Shown here piece after piece: positions 6,366 to 9,796 of a stretch of 9,796 nt of DNA (the first letter of the stretch is position 1; the number at the start of each line of letters is the position of its first letter). The stretch spans positions 271-10,066 of the forward strand of contig DKTP01000014.1 of the NCBI GenBank assembly GCA_002473085.1. The letters are read 5' to 3'. The notes beneath the pieces were generated by a model. That model saw only the letters and a program-made list of their open reading frames with translations. It was not told the DNA's origin and did no database searches. This DNA comes from Anaerolineales bacterium UBA7227. Lineage in GTDB: Bacteria; Chloroflexota; Anaerolineae; Anaerolineales; Villigracilaceae. The position numbers and the translations under genes are program-made.

Positions 6366-6856
6366 TTGTCAACAACGTGACCCGCCTGCTGGACGCGCGG
6401 CGGATTCCCTACACGGCCTGCGAGACTCCCGCCGAAAAACTCGGCGCGCTCGAAACGGCCCGTTTCCTGAACGTGGAGCCGGACTCGGTCTTCAAGACGA
6501 TCGTCGTCGTCCGCGAGCGGCCGCGCAAGCCCCTGCTCGTCGTGGTCCCCGGCGATTCCGAAGTGGACTTAAAACTGTTGGCCGCCGCGCTTGGCGAGAA
6601 GAAAGCGCGCCTGCCGACCGAGCGCGAAGCCGAGCGGTTGACGGGGCTGCAGGCGGGCGGAATTTCTCCGCTGGCGCTGGTCAATAAGGGCTTCCAGGTG
6701 GTGATCGACTCGTCCGCGCAAACGTTGGGGGAGATCCACGTCTCCGGCGGCCAGCGCGGACTGAATATCAAGTTGGGCGTCGAGGCGCTCGCGAAGTTGA
6801 CGAACGCCAGGTTCGCGAAGGTGAGCCGACGCGCGCCCAACTTAACATCGGAATGA
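6359..6856 (+). CDS. ybaK: YbaK/EbsC-type Cys-tRNA(Pro) deacylase
   Basis: 165 residues. The family removes cysteine wrongly attached to tRNA(Pro) by prolyl-tRNA synthetase, a free-standing editing activity in translation. Visible family marks: VFKTIVV with K46, at the same number as the essential lysine of E. coli YbaK; LLVVVPGDSEVDLK; TGLQAGGISPLAL (95-107); and VSGGQRGLNIKL (128-139). Start chosen at ATG 6359 because GGGAG (6349-6353) lies 5 bases before it; ATG 6347 and TTG 6338 in the same frame lack a site. It is divergent from the cNMP-fold gene with about 50 bases between starts. It is a single-gene unit; the next gene is on the other strand. Confidence 0.9.
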   Translation: MSIVNNVTRLLDARRIPYTACETPAEKLGALETARFLNVEPDSVFKTIVVVRERPRKPLLVVVPGDSEVDLKLLAAALGEKKARLPTEREAERLTGLQAGGISPLALVNKGFQVVIDSSAQTLGEIHVSGGQRGLNIKLGVEALAKLTNARFAKVSRRAPNLTSE

Positions 6857-6902
6857 CTTGCGCGAGCGGTCGAATCAACTTTTTCGGAAATGAAATTTCT
6901 GG

Positions 6903-6966
6903 CCGCGAATTTCACGAATGTGCGCGAACTTTTCATGATTTTTCGTGGAATTCGCGTCATTCGCGG
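6903..6966. repeat. dyad of 9-base CGAA/TTCG units between ybaK and the lipoprotein
   Basis: The right arm (6942-6966) reads as near-repeats of nine bases: TTCGTGGAA, TTCGCGTCA, TTCGCGGCA (the last runs to 6968). The left arm (6903-6928) carries CGAA units in the opposite sense, CCGCGAATT, TCACGAATG, then a shifted third. The arms form an imperfect inverted repeat around an A/T-rich centre with TTTTCATGATTTTTC. It looks like a dispersed intergenic repeat, and it lies between convergent genes. Confidence 0.55.
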
Positions 6967-6971
6967 CAGAA

Positions 6972-6998
6972 AAAAGATGCCGATGATTTCCGCTCATC
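6972..6998 (-). terminator. possible terminator of the lipoprotein gene
   Basis: On the minus strand GATGA (6998-6994) and TCATC (6986-6982) form a 5-bp stem around a 7-base loop; a T-run (about 6975-6970) follows after a few bases. The stem overlaps the TGA stop codon. The stem is short, so efficiency is uncertain. Confidence 0.3.
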
Positions 6999-7521
6999 TT
7001 CCGTCAAACTCCGCTGCCTGCGCGCCGTTGATCCAGACCGTGTAATGTCCCTCCGGGAAACTTCCCAGCGGAATGACCGCCGAGAAGGGCTGGAGAACTT
7101 CCGTACACATCGCGTTTACGCTGCCCAGCGCGTTGACGTCCACAACGATCTTGTTGGCCTCGTCGGGCGGATGGACTTCATAGACCAGTTGGTGGCACGG
7201 CGTGGGAAGGTTGCCCATCACTTCGAGGCTGAACTGGGGCGGGAAACTTTCCATCGCCAGCAGGTTGACGGAATCGAGGTAGACCGCATCCAGCGTCTGG
7301 TCGGCGCGGCGCGGGATGGTGTTGTCCGTCTTTTGGGGCAGGGGAGTGACGACAGGGTAGTGGTCGGGCATGGGAGCGTTCGCGGTCGGTTGCAGGGCGA
7401 TCGGCGCCTCGGTGGGCAGGAGCGCGCTTTGCGGCGAATCGTCTTTCGCCGATTTTTCGGCGGGAGCGCAGGCCGCGGCGAGCAGGGCCAGGGCAAGTAA
7501 TATAAAGGGGATTTGTTTCAT
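6994..7521 (-). CDS. small predicted lipoprotein of unknown function
   Basis: 175 residues. The N terminus MKQIPFILLALALLAAAC is a lipoprotein signal with the lipidated cysteine at C18, so the mature protein should be membrane-anchored and face outward. Residues about 19-75 form a Pro/Ala/Thr-rich, low-complexity tether. The compact C-terminal part (about 76-175) has two cysteines, C109 in PTPCHQLVYEV and C139 in AMCTEV, which could form a disulfide, and ends with FPEGHYTVWINGAQAAEFD, a beta-sandwich-like close. I do not recognise a named domain. GGAGG (7531-7527) lies 5 bases before the ATG. It is downstream of the thioesterase by 98 bases, on the same strand. Confidence 0.8.
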   Translation of the reverse strand: MKQIPFILLALALLAAACAPAEKSAKDDSPQSALLPTEAPIALQPTANAPMPDHYPVVTPLPQKTDNTIPRRADQTLDAVYLDSVNLLAMESFPPQFSLEVMGNLPTPCHQLVYEVHPPDEANKIVVDVNALGSVNAMCTEVLQPFSAVIPLGSFPEGHYTVWINGAQAAEFDGR

Positions 7522-7560
7522 GGCGACCTCCAGAGTTTGATTCGAGGACGCCCGTTGGCG

Positions 7561-7588
7561 GAAATAGTTCCCCCGTCCATCCTCTCAA
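7561..7588 (-). promoter_or_regulatory. weak candidate promoter of the lipoprotein gene
   Basis: Minus strand TTGAGA (7588-7583), a 16-base spacer and TATTTC (7566-7561). The -35 matches well, the -10 only half. Transcription could equally continue from the thioesterase gene. Confidence 0.25.
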
Positions 7589-7619
7589 TGAAGGCGTATT
7601 GCGCGCTTTTACAAGCGGC

Positions 7620-8054
7620 CTATTCTTTTTCCAACTTCACATTCTCGAACAACTTGGGCGCGATGACGTAGATGCCGCGCCCGCTGACGGCCACCGTCCC
7701 GTCGGGGAGGCTGATCTCGCCCGTCGAAAACAATTTCCGCTCGTCGTGTTCGACGATGCGCGCCTCCACGCGGAGGGTTTGGTCGAGCGGGACGGGTTTG
7801 TGGTAGTTGATCTCCAGGTTGACCGCCGCCACTTTATGTCCCGCCGCCCAGACGACGAGACCCATCGCCTCGTCGAGGATGGCCGCGGACGCGCCTCCGT
7901 GGGCGAAGCCGGGCGGCCCCTGTTGGGCGAGACCGAGGGCGCGTTCCGCGGTGAGGCGTCCGTCCTCCTCCACCCACCAGGCCATACCGATGCTGTGCGG
8001 ATTTTCGTGTCCGCACACGAAACACCAGCCGTGATAGGGAAGTTGTCTTCTCAT
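7620..8054 (-). CDS. PaaI-family hotdog thioesterase
   Basis: 144 residues, a single hotdog domain, normal length for acyl-CoA thioesterases of the PaaI/THEM4 type. The N-terminal CFVCGHENPHSIGM carries a CxxC (C11, C14) common in this branch. FAHGGASAAILDEAMG (50-65) is the family's active-site segment: HGG at 52-54 supplies the backbone contact and D61/E62 the acidic residue on the central helix. VNLEINYHKPVP is the following strand typical of the fold. It should hydrolyse an acyl-CoA thioester in the cytosol; the acyl group cannot be told from sequence. The ATG at 8054 has no Shine-Dalgarno; see the promoter entry. It is 49 bases downstream of recJ on the same strand. Confidence 0.87.
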   Translation of the reverse strand: MRRQLPYHGWCFVCGHENPHSIGMAWWVEEDGRLTAERALGLAQQGPPGFAHGGASAAILDEAMGLVVWAAGHKVAAVNLEINYHKPVPLDQTLRVEARIVEHDERKLFSTGEISLPDGTVAVSGRGIYVIAPKLFENVKLEKE

Positions 8055-8060
8055 GGCGTC

Positions 8061-8089
8061 ATTGTAATCTCTTTATCGTCGTCTTTGAA
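8061..8089 (-). promoter_or_regulatory. promoter with leaderless geometry for the thioesterase
   Basis: Minus strand TTCAAA (8089-8084), 17-base spacer, TACAAT (8066-8061), six bases, then ATG (8054). Spacing between box and ATG is the same as at rel, and there is again no ribosome site in between. The -35 overlaps a small hairpin, CGTCT/AGACG (about 8080-8093). Confidence 0.5.
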
Positions 8090-8103
8090 GACGAGACGCC
8101 GCT

Positions 8104-9796
8104 TTATTTCAATAGTCCCCCCACATTCTCCACCGTCGCAAAATACTTCCGATACGCGGACGTCTCGTTCAGGATCCCGCGCAGCGCCACGAACAACTCG
8201 GCCTGCAAATACGGATTCTTCTCCCGCTTTTCATTCGACAACGCGACGTCGTCCTCTTCCACCGTCACGCTCAAATGACCTCCCGCCGCCAGCCATTCCA
8301 ACCCAACCTGTACCGCGCTCTCGCGTGAAGCCATCGCGCCCGCGAGATCCTGGACTTTGGTTTTGCCTTCGAGCGCTTTGAGCGCATACTTGCACAGGCC
8401 CGCGAGCCGGCTTAAAAATTCTTCGGGTTTCGTCTCGGCTGGAGATTGCGCGAACACATACACTGTTTTAGGATTTACAACCTCCAGCGCCTTCCGCAAT
8501 TCTGCCGGCGATGGGGGAGTGGTGTAGATGGCGAACTCGTCCGCCTGATGCAACTCGAAACGCGATCTGCCTCTTGAGCGCTCCGCCCCCTCCGCCCAGA
8601 CCAGAACGTTTGGCGTCAGGCGTTCAATGTTCAACGTTTGCAATCTCCAATCTCTAACCTCTGCTCTCTGCTCTCTGATCTCTACTGGCGCCTCCTCCAC
8701 CACGCGGAACGCCTGGAATTGCAGGTTCGCCTGTCTCTGCCCGCGGAACGAACTGCCGCGCAGCGAATACGCCGCGTCAATTTTGCTTCCCGGCTCGGGC
8801 AGCGCTTCGCCCGCGCCGCCCCACCACAAAAGCGACTGCGCCGTCCCGTTTTCGTCCTCCACGTTCAGCCGCAGATGCTCCTTTGTCTTCCCGATCTCCG
8901 TCGCGGACTTAAAGACGACCCCGCGCGTCGCCAGCGTCAATTCGGGATTCCCCGCGCCGAACGGAGCCAGACTTTCCAGTTGGTCCGCCAATTCGAGCGT
9001 GACCTCGTCGAGCGCGACCCACGCGTCGATCTGCAATTCCGCTTCCTCGCGGACCTTCGAGCCGAGTTGCCCCTCGACGGCTTTTCCCAACCCGCGGCGG
9101 AATTCCGCCAACTTCGACGCCTCCAGCGACATCCCTGCCGCCATCGGATGCCCGCCGAATCCGAGCAGGATTTCCTTCTGCGACGCGATGGCCTCCGTGA
9201 TGTGCAGTCCCTCCACCGAGCGCGCCGACCCGCGCAAGATCCCATCGTCCGATTCGCTGAGCAGGATGGCGGGTTTTCGATAACGCTCCGCCAGTTTGTT
9301 CGCCACGATCCCCACTACGCCGCTGGGCCAGTCGGGATGCGACAACACGATGACGGGTCCGTCCAGCAGCGCGGGTTCGGCGCGCAGCTTCGCCTCCGCC
9401 GACGCGTAGACCTGGCTGGTCAACATCCGCCGCTGCGCGTTCAGTCCCTCGATCTGCGCGGCAAGGACGCGCGCCCGCGGCGGGTCGCTGGTGAGCAGCA
9501 ATTCCACTGCGGGATTCGCGTCGCCCAGCCGCCCCAGCGCGTTCAGCCGCGGCGCGAACGTGAAGCCGATGGTCTCCTCGGTGAGCGTGTCCATGCTCGC
9601 CCCGGCCAAGTCCGCCATCACGCGCAAGCCGAGACGTTTCGTCTCGCGCAGTTTTTGGATCCCTCTTTGCGCCAGCGAACGTGTCTCGCCTTTTAGCAAA
9701 GCCACATCCGCGATCAATCCCAATGCAACAAGGTCAAGCAACTCAGCGCAATCTACCTTCTGCCTTCCGCCCTCTGCTTTCTTCTCTCTTCTCTCT
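8104..9796 (-). CDS. recJ: single-stranded-DNA-specific exonuclease RecJ (5' partial)
   Basis: 5'-to-3' exonuclease for single-stranded DNA in recombination and repair. The frame runs open to the right edge; the catalytic DHH half lies outside the window. Seen here: ELLDLVALGLIADVALL, the conserved end of the DHH half; FAPRLNALGRLGDA; PSGVVGIVANKLAERY; and the DHHA1 signature GFGGHPMAAG. An OB-fold part follows (PFGAGNPEL to about LQFQAFRV), then a C-terminal domain of about 165 residues. Two in-frame stretches with 7-base DNA periodicity interrupt it: 8605-8688 (PVEIREQ...ERLTPNV, linking the OB fold and the C-terminal domain) and 9749-9796 (REKKAEGGRQKVDC, just before ELLDLVALG). Both are compatible with loops, so the protein may stay functional. 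The TTG at 9741 is internal, not the start. recJ near rel recalls the recJ-apt-relA cluster of Firmicutes, here with other genes between. Confidence 0.92.
   Translation of the reverse strand, partial: ERREKKAEGGRQKVDCAELLDLVALGLIADVALLKGETRSLAQRGIQKLRETKRLGLRVMADLAGASMDTLTEETIGFTFAPRLNALGRLGDANPAVELLLTSDPPRARVLAAQIEGLNAQRRMLTSQVYASAEAKLRAEPALLDGPVIVLSHPDWPSGVVGIVANKLAERYRKPAILLSESDDGILRGSARSVEGLHITEAIASQKEILLGFGGHPMAAGMSLEASKLAEFRRGLGKAVEGQLGSKVREEAELQIDAWVALDEVTLELADQLESLAPFGAGNPELTLATRGVVFKSATEIGKTKEHLRLNVEDENGTAQSLLWWGGAGEALPEPGSKIDAAYSLRGSSFRGQRQANLQFQAFRVVEEAPVEIREQRAEVRDWRLQTLNIERLTPNVLVWAEGAERSRGRSRFELHQADEFAIYTTPPSPAELRKALEVVNPKTVYVFAQSPAETKPEEFLSRLAGLCKYALKALEGKTKVQDLAGAMASRESAVQVGLEWLAAGGHLSVTVEEDDVALSNEKREKNPYLQAELFVALRGILNETSAYRKYFATVENVGGLLK
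8605..8688. repeat. degenerate tandem heptanucleotide array inside recJ
   Basis: Twelve consecutive 7-base units without slippage. Examples: AACGTTT, GGCGTTC, AATGTTC, AACGTTT, CCAATCT, CTGCTCT, CTGCTCT, CTGATCT. The fifth base is T in 11 of 12 units. The first five units share a GTT-type core, the last seven a TC-type core. 84 bases equals 28 codons, so the reading frame of recJ is kept, and the protein segment has a 7-residue period as a consequence. Confidence 0.75.
9749..9796. repeat. second heptanucleotide array inside recJ, cut by the right edge
   Basis: Units CAATCTA, CCTTCTG, CCTTCCG, CCCTCTG, CTTTCTT, CTCTCTT and a partial CTCTCT. Bases four and five are TC in all seven. The recJ frame passes through without a stop. 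The array continues beyond the window, so its full size is unknown. Confidence 0.7.

Noticed and set aside
6853..7500. 215-codon plus-strand frame after ybaK
   Set aside because: It overlaps ybaK's end and lies antisense to the lipoprotein gene, which has a good signal peptide and ribosome site; the frame runs through the dyad repeat.
8638..9696. 352-codon plus-strand open frame opposite recJ
   Set aside because: It is antisense to clear RecJ motifs (GGHPMAAG, GRLGDA) and has arginine-rich shadow composition; no independent evidence.
9739..9741. TTG as the recJ start
   Set aside because: The frame continues open to the edge, and the catalytic DHH half of RecJ must precede this point.

Overview
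The window is about 9.8 kb of GC-rich bacterial chromosome. It holds eight protein genes packed closely, one gap of about 430 bases, and several intergenic inverted repeats. Gene content, the cystathionine beta-synthase with a C-terminal CBS pair, the style of the dispersed repeats and the short Ala/Pro-rich lipoprotein together suggest a Chloroflexota (Anaerolineae-like) genome. That is inference from protein character only; there is no rRNA or other marker here. No phage, transposase, CRISPR array or resistance gene is visible.

Left part, plus strand: the 3' part of a MoeB/ThiF-type adenylyltransferase fused to rhodanese (moeZ-like, cut by the left edge). A gene-free stretch (1023-1450) follows with two palindromic repeats. 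Then come cystathionine beta-synthase (cbs) and, 20 bases further, a short NADP-binding F420-reductase-like protein; these two look like one operon. The left edge could belong to a sulfur-transfer/cysteine-metabolism neighbourhood.

Middle, minus strand: a complete bifunctional Rel (ppGpp synthetase/hydrolase) meets the oxidoreductase convergently. Upstream of it lies a 150-residue stand-alone cyclic-nucleotide-binding-fold protein. That gene is divergent from ybaK (Cys-tRNA(Pro) deacylase, plus strand), with the facing start regions squeezed into about 50 bases.

Right part, minus strand: recJ (5' end beyond the right edge), a PaaI-type hotdog thioesterase and a small lipoprotein, in that transcription order. 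A dyad repeat separates them from ybaK.

The most unusual signals are two tandem arrays with a 7-nucleotide period that sit in frame inside recJ. Next are two genes (rel and the thioesterase) with the same leaderless-looking start, TACAAT followed by exactly six bases and ATG and no Shine-Dalgarno. The cNMP-fold protein has also lost the residues that normally hold the cyclic phosphate. No clearly new multi-gene system is present; most of the window is housekeeping metabolism, stringent response, translation quality control and DNA repair.
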